Positions 48,916 through 59,833 of a DNA stretch of 64,000 bases are shown one piece after another. Source of the DNA: Acanthochromis polyacanthus. Its lineage: Eukaryota; Chordata; Actinopteri; Pomacentridae. The position numbers were made by a program, and so were the translations under genes. Position 1 is the stretch's first letter. Each line of letters starts with the position of its first letter. The stretch lies in contig NC_067135.1 in NCBI RefSeq assembly GCF_021347895.1, positions 3,093,320 through 3,157,319 on the forward strand, written 5' to 3'. Under the pieces are notes generated by a model. It made no database searches. It saw only the letters and a list, made by a program, of their open reading frames with translations, and was not told the origin of the DNA.

Positions 48916-50075
48916 ACAGAATGTGTCATCTCAGGACACTTTACACAGCAAGGTCTGATAGCATCACAGAGAGAAATCCAGGAGTTTGCACTTGGCGACA
49001 ACACGGGGAAAAAACGTTTAATAGAAAGAAACCGAACTAGACTGAAGGTAGACGACCGTCTGCCTCCACCAGCGCCTGCTACTATCATTTGTAATACCTG
49101 AAATATCTGGAATAGCAGCACTTTTGCAGCTGAAAAGATGAGGCTCATCATAGTTTATCAGCAAATCACTCAGTGCTGTTTGCTGTCCTGGTGAATCTGC
49201 ACGGTAGAGATCACCGTCTGCAGCTTGTTCCCTCAAGAAGCATCCATTTTCACCTCCTCCATCTCTGCCAGAGCTGCACAGAGACTCTGCTGTGTCGCAC
49301 CGAAACAAAGCCTGCAGCGTCAGCAGTGGAGGAGAAGCTGCATCAAGGTGTAGCATTATTACACCACTGTAGGTGACTTTTAAATGAGGAAATGGCACCC
49401 TCTCCCTTATACAAATGAAAAGTTACATTTATAAGCAATAAAATAGTTCCTTGCTCAAGCCAAAACACTCAGGGGTTTTATGGTACAGTACTGCAGCAGC
49501 GTTAGCAAGCTTTACAGAGCCAGTTTGAGCCGACTTTATGGCGATTCATTGTTCTGGTACGCTGTTTATTAGCATTCACGCCATATAAATGAGACTTTTA
49601 GGCCACTGTTTGGCAAAAGGAGCACAGCCTCAGTGAAAAAAATCTGTAGTGCATGTGTTGCACTGTCGCACAAATTGAAATTACTGTTGCTGATATGAAC
49701 AGCAGCATCAACAGTTAAAGTACCACTAAATAATTAAACATAATTAGGCGAAATTGAATACTTTGTTATGATGCTAGTGGAACACGATGCAGGGAAAAGA
49801 TAAAGAGCAGACAGAAAGAGGTGGCAAAGACGGATCTGATCAGCATTCCATCGTGGCTTGTTAATGATTAGGAAAAGGAACTCAGTGAACAATGAAAGAA
49901 AATCACTGATTCACAGATATCTGGAGATGTTTTCTTCTGGACGAATTTATTTGAATTTAAACAATGAAGAATGCGACCAATAAATGTCTAAACCAAGATC
50001 CAGGGAATCACTGTGTAAGCAATGAAAAGAATAATGGAGATATGATGACTGCTATGTTTTGTTTTTGGATTATAT
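48916..50075. other. Non-coding stretch, nothing recognised
   Basis: Short chance frames only. Confidence 0.4.
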
Positions 50076-50159
50076 ACACACCCCCTGTCAAAAGTTTTAG
50101 GACGCTTTCTTATTCATTTGAAAGAGAAAGCGTCCTAAAACTTTTGAAAGGGGGTGTAT
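50076..50159. mobile_element. 80-bp palindromic MITE, copy C
   Basis: CACACCCCCTGTCAAAAGTT at the left mirrors AACTTTTGAAAGGGGGTGT at the right around TTATTCATTTGAAAGA. TA lies at both edges. Same family as 1741-1820 and 9067-9146. Confidence 0.75.
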
Positions 50160-52610
50160 CTGCAGTGAAAGGATAAATATCTTATTTAATATATTAATCA
50201 TGATTTGTGAAAGGGCTAGAACACAGAAATGATGCTAAACTTTGTTCATGATTCTTGTTATTTTGCATATAAGACAATATAACTTACATGATATAACAAG
50301 AAAAACATGAAAAAATAAGTCTGTCACTGAATAGAACCATGTCTGTGAGTGTAAATCTGAATATTAGTGATGTTTGCATGTGTGGATTGAACTCAGTGTT
50401 AATATATTGTGTGGAAGGTTAACTTGAGACCTAAATTTATCTCATCATATCATACAGAAAGAGAAGTTAAGCAGATGTGCATCATCCAGATCTGTTAGTC
50501 TGTTTTTGAATAATGTTGCTGACAGACAGACGGACAAACCAACATCGATGGTCACATAACTTCACCGCCTTCCTTGACGGAATAATTAGATGATATCCTG
50601 CAAGTCATGCTTCACATGCTGCTTAATGTTTACACCGAGAAGAGGCCAGAATTGTAATTTTCCCTGCATGACAGCATGAAGGAAGCAGCTTCAACAGAGT
50701 TTTAAACTGAAATTCAGTCTGTTTTTGTCAATATTGGAATTTTTAAAGCTTCACTATTGTGCTTTTTTTCTGCGTGAAACAGTTCAGGAAGTGGGTCACC
50801 AGAGCCCTGATGTTGCCGATGTTGACGAATCGTCTGCGGGTGAGAGTGCAGGGTTGGAGGGGTGAGGGACGTAATTACACCTCCCCCTTTATTTAATAAC
50901 GTCCCAACCAACCTCACACAAAGGAAGCCCACAGTGGGCCTGCCCGGCTATTTTTAGCCTCCCCAGTGCATGCTGGTCCACGCTGGAGGTGTGTGAGGTG
51001 GGCTGAGAGTGTGTGTCCATGTGTGTGAGCGTGTGTGTCGGCCTGGGTGCTCTGACACAAATAAATGAGCAGTGTTTCTACGTGGCACACTGACTCTCTT
51101 TCACCATACATGAACGGCGCTGAAAAGAGCTTTTTCAGCCTCGCTCCCTCTCTCACGCCGGACACACAACACGGCAATGGTAACACAGGTCCGTGTGTGC
51201 AGCTCAGATTATGATGGATCTACGGACACGTGGTTAAGATGCTGGTCAGGCATTAGTCTGACATGTCACTGAAAACACACGCAGCGCTGGATGCAAACAA
51301 AAACTCATACACGCTTCTTTTGTTCGGGACACGTTAAGGTAAACTTCATCAAACGCTAGGTTTAAACCAGCTAACAGATTGATTGTTTTATTTATATATA
51401 GATATCTTTTTAGATGTTCTGAGTTTCTGTGTAGAGGTTTAGTGACCCCTTAGATGTTATTTCTGGTAGTTTGTTTGCCAAGACTAAACTTAGGAGGAAA
51501 AAAATCCCAGATAATTACAAAAAAATCACAAGTACTGAGCTCTTTTGAAATAAGTTTGGCCCAGATTTTATGTGAAAAAATGCATCTGTGATCTTTTTTA
51601 AGAGCTTGTATTAGTATTTATTCCCAACGTCTTGTGTGATCTGAAACAAGAAATAAGAAACATGACAAAACCAACCAAATAGCAACATAAAAACTTCTTC
51701 TCTCACCAACTCTGCATGCTAAATTCAACATAAAACTCTGTCTGCTTCGATCAAACGTAACATTAAAGCAATCCATCCCACCATCTGAAGTGAAAGACGC
51801 CGATCATGTCATCACAATGCAAAGTTCTGCTGGGAAACCTTGGATCCTTCGGCACGTACCACCCACAAAAACATCCCTCCAAACCTCGCACCCTGGCAGT
51901 GACCGCTTCAATTACAGCTCCTTTAATGATGAATTAGAAAAGTGTCGATGACGGAGAATGTCCTCACACAGCCCCTCCTCAGAAGAAGCATTTGCTTTAA
52001 GTGCTACTTGCTTGACAAGCTTGCAGTGTGGACACTCATTTTGGCCCGCAGCCTCACAAACGTGGGTAAATGATGAAATTTATAGGAGAAAGCAAGAATT
52101 TGCCTTTACTCGTATGCATAACAGTCATTTTCAGTTGTTTAATTTATAGGAAAATGTCACAGTTTTGGTTAAAATACAACCTTTCCCCAATATTTTTGAA
52201 GTTTCTCCTCCATTTTCTTGGTCACCAGAGTGATGAATCCAACCTAATCTCATACATGATTGGTTGAAAATACACAATAGCAAAGAAATGGAAAAAAGTA
52301 GCAAAGATATCTTGATTTGAAATGTATGTGTGATACATCTCCATCAAAATGTAACTAAGGAAGCATTTTAGCTGTAGAGGAGACAGCAGCTCAGTGTCAT
52401 ACAAAGGGCCTATAAACACGCCATATGACCAGAATGTTTTTTTTTTTTTTTGGCATTACAGTACGGTATTACGTTGCAACTAAAGGACAAGCAAAAAGCC
52501 TAAAATGCATAGACATAACATGGAAAATGTATGAAAGTAGCTTGCATTTAATCCTACGATATCACAGTAGAGACAGGGCTGCAACATGACAACTCGGCCT
52601 CCAAACTTTC
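50160..52610. other. Non-coding stretch, nothing recognised
   Basis: No supported gene or repeat terminus in about 2.4 kb. A T-run lies at about 52438-52451. Confidence 0.4.
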
Positions 52611-52611
52611 A

Positions 52612-53452
52612 TCCATCCATCCATCATCTCTACACCACTTAGTCTTTGTTAGGGTCATGGGGGGCTGGAGTCTATCCCAACTGACTTCAGGTATGCGTCC
52701 ATTAGATTCGTCAATTTCCCACATAAGATTCATTGTCTATGTGAAAGATTGCATGCTGGTCCGGTTGCTGTGTTTTGAGCCACGATCCGATGCGCTTACC
52801 CTGAGTATGGCATAGCTCATTTGCCTAAAGTAGATTCAATTTCTTCTTTATGCAAAGTCAATGTGGCGCGCGGAGATCCGACACATCGCGAAACTTTTGT
52901 CAAACATCTAAACCAGCCATCGTTGAACTAAAACGAGGACAAATTGAGGACAGGTTGTTTCTCGCCTCGAATGATTGTAACAAAAGAGAAAGTTTGCAAC
53001 CAAGCCGCCATGTTGGTCCGGCTTGAAATCCAGGAACAGACAGCCGCTGAGTCGATGCGTTTGTCCAATCAGGTGCAGGCAGGATACTTTGGGAAGAACT
53101 GGCCTTAAGTACACGCCCACCAAGCGGGCGATTTTCAGACGCGGCACATTTACATGTGGGAAAAACACATCTAGTGGACACTTAGCATCCGGGCAAAGGG
53201 AGCTGACACCCTGGACAGGTCACCAGTCCGTCACAGGGCTACATATGCAGACAAACAATCATACTCGCTCAGCATGTTTTTGGACTGTGGGAGGAAGCTG
53301 GAGAACCTGGAGAAAACCCACGCATGCACAGGGAGAACATGCAAACTCCATGCAGAAAAATCCCAGGAAGGCGGGGGGGGGGGGGGGGCAAATCGGGGAT
53401 CTTTTAGCTGCAAGGCGAAAGTGCTACCCACCAAGTGACTGTGCAGCCCCCA
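52612..53452 (-). repeat. L2-type LINE/SINE 3' region split by an insertion
   Basis: On the minus strand the tail reads from about 53452 (GCATGTTCTCCCTGTGCATGCG, CCTCCCACAGTCCAAAAACATGC, CCCTGTGACGGACTGGTGACCTGTCCAGGGTGT) to about 53205, then resumes at about 52692 (GTTGGGATAGACTCCAGCCCCCC) and ends in GGATGGATGGATG (about 52612). The gap is filled by the element at 52693-53190. A G-run lies at about 53373-53390. Confidence 0.7.
52693..53190. mobile_element. Non-autonomous DNA transposon inside the L2 tail
   Basis: The left end ATGCGTCCATTAGAT...TTTCCCACAT and the inverted right end GGATGCTAAGTGTCCACTAGAT...TTTCCCACAT are imperfect inverted repeats. The approximately 500-bp interior is non-coding. 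It interrupts the L2-type sequence, whose two parts adjoin in consensus. Superfamily not determined. Confidence 0.55.
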
Positions 53453-55818
53453 CCTCCAAACTTCCCAGATCGTTTGAGCATCCACGGGATACGTTAGAAC
53501 AAACCACACCCAGCATCCAACAAGAACTAAAGAATCTGCCGATCGTTCCCAGAGTTCTGGCGTCTCTCTTCTCATATCTCAAAATTCGTGTGGCGGTTTA
53601 CTGACGCTAAAACGCTACATATGACTTCACGAATAAAGAGACACCATCATCGTCATCTCAAGCTCAGATGGCTTTAATGAGCCACAACAGTTAGCGGTTT
53701 CGTTCTTTGTTTGGCGGCTAATGCTAACAATCTGTGCAGTGGTGGAACCAGATGTCGTGCATTACGTCCACTGATGCTGCAGTAAAATCAGACTTATGAC
53801 CTTCTTCAATCATCGCGACACTGTCCAAACCTCACATGAGAAGCAAGATTACAATTCATGTCGCGGCAGTATAATTTTACTCACAGTGATGTTTGAAGCT
53901 TAGTGAAAATGATTATGGAAGAACTGCTCTGTTACAACAAGCTTTGCGTAACGGCATCCACCAAATGGCATCTATTAATCTATTAAAGTCCTTTTTTCAA
54001 AGCATGATTTCATTGGTTACATTTGGCTGTCTGAAGCTTGGCCACATTAACATCACTCCATGTTGCACCAAAGCTACTATTAAATGATGGCAGCACAATG
54101 CAGTAATCCAGGCAGCGTGGCTAAACAGAGCCAGCTGAGAGTGTTTTTTGCGAGCGTGTTTGTGTGCCCTCGCCGTTGCGTCAGCGCTGCAGGGACGGAA
54201 GAAGGACAGATGTGCCAGAAGAGCTGAGAAACTCCGCTCTAATGCCTCTTTCTGAAGTTCCTCCCCTCCTTCCCTGCGTTTCTCAGTTCACCTATCCTTC
54301 ATCTGTTCGTTCGTCCGTGTCCTCGGAGGTCAACAGATGTGTTTGTCATGAAACATTTATCGCCGCCGTAGAGTGCATGGCTGCAAGTATAAATCAGCTT
54401 TGCTAGCGTTGGGAAGACTGCAGATATAAAAGTATGACCATGCATGGGAAAAATGACTAGCGAGGCTGGTGGAAAAGTCTTTGAAGGCCAAGACGAACAA
54501 ATGAATCGCTTGATTTGGACAAAGAAGCAGGAGACAGAAGAAATATGTTTTCCGGCAAAAAAGAGAATATTCATGAAAGCAGTCCCACAAACTGGAAAAA
54601 CAATACAACGAGACGAGACACGATGAACAAAAGATGAGCGTAAAGAGTGAGTGAAATATCACCGCCTTGCAGCAGTTGCAGTCCACAAGGCCCTTGACAA
54701 TAGACGGTGGAAACTCTTAGAAGGTATAACATCATTTTACTGCTGCAGCTGCCAAACAAGGGGTGGTTGTAGGGTGAACAGAGACCTGGGAACTACTGTA
54801 TGGAAATCTTTAAGTTAGGATAGAGCCACATCTGTATTAGTACTATAATAGCAGCGTTTCACAAGAAAAGAAGAAACCAAAGTAGTAGATTTGATGTTGA
54901 AGTTCTGCCTCTTCTGATCAAAACAAGTTGATTAGCTACTTTGGAAGAAGATATTTCAATCAGTGGGATTATTCCAGCTGTTTTCAGTCTTTATTATCGT
55001 CTTCATGATCAGGAAACAGGCATCATTTGTGACACTGTTCAGCTTTCTGAGGCATTTCATTGTTCAGAACTTGCTTTCTAGCATAGTGTTTATGCTTCAT
55101 GGTCAATCTGGGTGTCCATGTTGTGTGCACACAATACAATATGTTCAGCTGAAACGTTGCCTAATTGACTGAACAAATTGCCCACCTTTAAGATCTTTTA
55201 CAGCGCAGTTCTTGGAATCTTTTACAGCTTACACCTTAAATCTTTTACTACTTGGTTCCGAGTATACACAACTACCGCAGCATGAATACTGGCCACTGAG
55301 ATTTAACCCCACATGATCTGTTATATCAATATTTTGTTTTGACCAGTCCAGATAAAACTCTACATGGCTATGATGAGGGTTTGGAATAAAAGACCATAGA
55401 TGTGGAGAAGAAGACTTTGGGGATTTGTGGACAACATCCAGAGCTGAAGCCTTGTAAACCTGATCCTGGCGTGGTCAGTGCTTCAAAATGTAAAAATGTG
55501 CGAGTTCTGGAGAGTCCCACATGGCCTGTTAATCGACAGCAGGAATACACAGAACCCAGGCGCTAATATTGGACCCAATGGACCCAACAGCAGCTTCACA
55601 AGACGACTTCCATCATTTTTCATGTACGCTATCTAATCTTTACTACAAAAGTGCTTTGCAAGTAAATTTTCTTTTTCAACAATCGGTCATCCCAATTGAA
55701 TATGAAAGCTATGACGTCCTTTTAAACATTTCTACTACTTTTAGATGTGGTCAAGACAATGCTGCATGAACCCTTAACCCTTTAACAGTCAACCTTGCTG
55801 TGAAAATACCTGACCTTA
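53453..55818. other. Non-coding stretch, nothing recognised
   Basis: No supported gene or repeat terminus in about 2.4 kb. Confidence 0.4.
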
Positions 55819-55906
55819 ACCTCTAACCTCTGTGTAGGTTCTCATTCATCCAGGTCATGGTTATCCAAAGTAGTTTAAATCAATCCACTGGACTTTAAGA
55901 AAGTTC

Positions 55907-55952
55907 CTTGAAGACGTTTCACCTCTCGTCCAAGAGGCTTCTTCAGTTCTGG
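55907..55952 (-). ncRNA. Hammerhead-like motif, left Penelope arm
   Basis: On the minus strand: CTGAAGA, a stem-loop CCTCT-TGGACG-AGAGG, then GAAAC and GTC, with GAA before and TTC after that can pair as helix I. One extra A sits between CTGAAGA and stem II, so the fold is not fully canonical. Hammerhead ribozymes are reported from Penelope-like terminal repeats. Confidence 0.4.
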
Positions 55953-56139
55953 TGGTGCTTGGTGTTGCCTCAGCTTTTAAACCTCTGTGAGGTGTGTTCA
56001 GGGCTATTATTCCATCTGACTACTCAACGATGGTGGTTGTATCGATGGGGGTCATTGAAATGCACAGATGTCACTGAGCTCTCGTGTGCTAATGGTGGTC
56101 ATTAGCATGGGTCTGCTGAGTCGTTCTTTTGGGGAGTTT

Positions 56140-56310
56140 TGAAAGGACCTGATTGTAAATTGGCGAAAGATGATGTCGCAGACCACCCCCCTGTTCAGAG
56201 ATGGCTTCTCTACTTTGACATGGATGGCTTGTTTCACTCCTCTCTCAACCCATCTGTCCTCCCAGTCCAAAATCCGAACATTGGTGTCCATGTCAGTTTT
56301 GGTATCGGTC
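56140..56310 (-). pseudogene. C-terminal fragment of a Penelope-like GIY-YIG protein
   Basis: The minus strand encodes VRILDWEDRWVERGVKQAIH followed by VKVEKPSLNRG, a block I recognise from the C-terminal endonuclease region of fish Penelope-like proteins. After NRG the conserved continuation (GLRHHLSP) is found in another frame, showing a frameshift. Only this end of the protein is present, with no reverse-transcriptase part. Confidence 0.65.
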
Positions 56311-56375
56311 GTTGGAATAATAGCCCTGAACACACCTCACAGAGGTTTAAAAGCTGAGGCAACACCAACCACCAC

Positions 56376-56421
56376 CAGAACTGAAGAAGCCTCTTGGATG
56401 AGAGGTGAAACGTCTTCAAGG
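56376..56421 (+). ncRNA. Hammerhead-like motif, right Penelope arm
   Basis: Same motif as in the left arm but on the plus strand: CTGAAGA (56381-56387), stem CCTCT-TGGATG-AGAGG, GAAAC (56407-56411), GTC (56412-56414), helix I GAA/TTC then CC/GG across an internal loop. Self-cleavage is not shown by sequence alone. Confidence 0.4.
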
Positions 56422-56476
56422 AACTTTCTTAAAGTCCAGTGGATTGATTTACACTACTTTGGTTGACCTCTAACCT

Positions 56477-57790
56477 GACCTAAATCTAACGCTGCTTCTT
56501 ATCTTTAACCTGTGAAATAAAGATTGTCCTTGTTCTAAGTGCTTTGCATGCTGTTCGATGGGAATGAGAGGATGGCAGACCTGTCATAGTTGACACTGGG
56601 CTATTCTGTGGTGTAATATTCTACCAAATTTCAAGTTTGGCAAGTTATCTGAAGTTTGCAGTAAAGTTACATCGATTAGTCCTGATCAAGGGGACTGACA
56701 TCTGCACAGACACATCGTCATATATTTTAACATCAGATCTTATGGAGTGCTTCTGCTCAAATGCATGAGTTCTGTGGTCATTTTTAGTTTCCTGAAAGGA
56801 TATGACTTTCAGTTTATGGGACCAAAACAAGAGCAGCAGCGCCACATCATACAGGGTCATTGTTTCTACGGCATTTGTTCGTAATTACTGTAAAGCTCAG
56901 ACAAAATATAATTACGAACTAGAAACCAAAGGCTGGTGGTTTTAGAAGCACTCTCCAAAGAACAGTAGCTCTTTGTCATAGTTTGGTTTTTTATGCTTTA
57001 TTCACACAAGCTGGAACATGATTAATCCCATTTTATTGGGATTCTTCCCTCTCTATGAAGGCTGACACATCCGAGACACTAAATTTAAGGAATCCTTTAA
57101 TAAGCAAAACAAATTGCCATTCACCTTCAACTAAGACTTGGTGCTGCTTTAATCCATACGAGCATAGTGCAGCTTTCTGACTGCATCCGTGTCTTTCAGA
57201 AAGCAGTAAAACGTTTCCTCCACCACTGCCCCCTCCCCTGTTTGTTAATGTTACAGCTTGCAGACATTTCTGAACTCTAGCCATCCTTGGAGGGACGTTT
57301 CCATGTGTAGGGAGGACTTATTGTATGTGGATGCAGTGCAGGTGGCTCCACAATGACCGAGTAACTTTACATGCTCACACCCACCCACCATCAATTAGAA
57401 CGTGTTTATTCTGGAGGGCTATCTGTCCGTAGCTGAGGCCGGCATGTTTAGATAGTCTCTAATGGGGCTGTAAGCCGTCATATAAACTCACTTGTTAAAG
57501 GAAGGAACTCTGCGTCTTTATGAAACAAACACAAGCAGAGACTTTACAAGGAACGACTTTTTATAGGTTCAAAGTGATGAACTCGAGGCGCTTTCAATAA
57601 ATATACACGCTGAAAGCTGGGGCTCCAAAGTGAAAGACAATTAATCGGTTCATCTCAGGACTACAGGGTGTAGATGGATGGAACGATACTCAGAAGGAGT
57701 CTTATCTTCAACAATAACATCCTGAATGAAGTGTGTGTGCTTGAAAACACTACGCTCGCATTTGATTTGTGTATGTACAAGAATGCAGGA
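56477..57790. other. Non-coding stretch, nothing recognised
   Basis: No supported gene or repeat terminus. Confidence 0.4.
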
Positions 57791-58461
<671 letters not shown>

Positions 58462-58814
58462 GCAGATGTTTGAGGTCACTTAGAAATGTCCTTATTTTTG
58501 AAAGAAAAGCAGTTTTTTCCAATAAAGATAGGATTAAATTGATCATAAATCCAGTCTAGACATTGTTAATGTGGTAAATGACTATTCTAGCTGGAAAGTT
58601 TTAATGGAATATCTCCATAGGGGTACAGAGGAACATTTCCAGCAACCATCACTCCTGTGTTCTAATGCTACATTGTGTTAGCTAATGGTGCTGAAAGACT
58701 CACTGATGACTAGAAAACCCTTGTGCAGTTATGTTAGCACATGGATAAAAGTGGGAGTTTCTATGGAAAACATGGAATTATCTGGGTTACCTCAAACTTC
58801 TGAACGGTAGTGTA
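58462..58814 (+). mobile_element. 360-bp MITE-like dispersed element, copy 2
   Basis: Second copy of the element at 41234-41597, in the same orientation. It starts near GATGTTTGAGGTCACTTAG and ends CCTCAAACTTCTGAACGGTAGTGTA. Long blocks (GGAATATCTCCATAGGGGTACAG...) are identical between copies. The minisatellite begins within a few bases of its right end. Confidence 0.75.
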
Positions 58815-58815
58815 G

Positions 58816-59833
58816 GTCAACTTTAATTAATTTAGAGCAACTTTAACCAATATAGAGCAACTTTAACCAATATAGAGCAACTTTAACCAATATAAAGCAA
58901 CTTTAACCAACATAGAGCAACTTTAACCAACATAGAGCAACTTTAACAATTTAGAGCAACTTTAACCAACATAGAGCAACTTTAACCAATATAGAGCAAC
59001 TTTAACCAACATAGAGCAACTTTGACCAACATAGAGCAACTTTAACAATGTAGAGCAACTTTAACCAACATAGAGCAACTTTAACAATGTAGAGCAACTT
59101 TAACCAACATAGAGCAACTTTAACCAACATAGAGCAACTTTAACAATTTAGAGCAACTTTAACCAATATAGAGCAACTTTAACCAACATAGAGCAACTTT
59201 GACCAACATAGAGCAACTTTAACAATGTAGAGCAACTTTAACCAATATAGAGCAACTTTAACAATTTAGAGCAACTTTAACAATTTAGAGCAACTTTAAC
59301 CAACATAGAGCAACTTTAACCAATATAGAGCAACTTTAACCAACATAGAGCAACTTTGACCAACATAGAGCAACTTTAACAATGTAGAGCAACTTTAACC
59401 AACATAGAGCAACTTTAACAATGTAGAGCAACTTTAACCAACATAGAGCAACTTTAACCAACATAGAGCAACTTTAACAATTTAGAGCAACTTTAACCAA
59501 TATAGAGCAACTTTAATCAACATAGAGCAACTTTGACCAACATAGAGCAACTTTAACAATGTAGAGCAACTTTAACCAATATAGAGCAACTTTAACAATT
59601 TAGAGCAACTTTAACCAACATAGAGCAACTTTAACCAATATAGAGCAACTTTAACTATTTAGAGCAACTTTAACAATTTAGAGCAACTTTAACCAACATA
59701 AAGCAACTTCAACCAATATAGAGCAACTTTAACAATTTAGAGCAACTTTAACCAATTTAGAGCAACTTTAACAATTTAGAGCAACTTTAACCAATTTAGA
59801 GCAACTTTAACCAATTTAGAGCAACTTTAATTA
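58816..59833. repeat. Minisatellite of 19-20 bp units with a 334-bp higher-order period
   Basis: About fifty units of GAGCAACTTTAACCAAYATA (20 bp) mixed with a 19-bp variant GAGCAACTTTAACAATKTA. The rare GACC variant occurs at 59024, 59201, 59358 and 59535, spaced 177, 157 and 177 bp, so the pattern of variants repeats every 334 bp. Both edges of the array carry CAACTTTAATTAAT. It is non-coding. Confidence 0.95.

Larger units (their letters stand above)
55830..56465 (-). mobile_element. Penelope-like element, 5'-truncated, with inverted terminal arms
   Basis: Flanked by an 11-bp direct repeat ACCTCTAACCT (55819-55829 and 56466-56476). Two arms of about 145 bp (about 55868-56012 and 56320-56463) are inverted copies of each other. 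Between them the minus strand encodes the end of a GIY-YIG-type protein. Penelope-like retroelements carry LTR-like repeats in direct or inverted orientation and a C-terminal GIY-YIG endonuclease, which fits. The left arm has an extra 35 bp (GTAGGTTCTCATTCATCCAGG...). Confidence 0.7.

Noticed and set aside
53023..53604. 193-codon plus-strand frame
   Set aside because: It spans the nested transposon and the antisense of the L2-type tail, including a G-run; its composition reflects the repeats.
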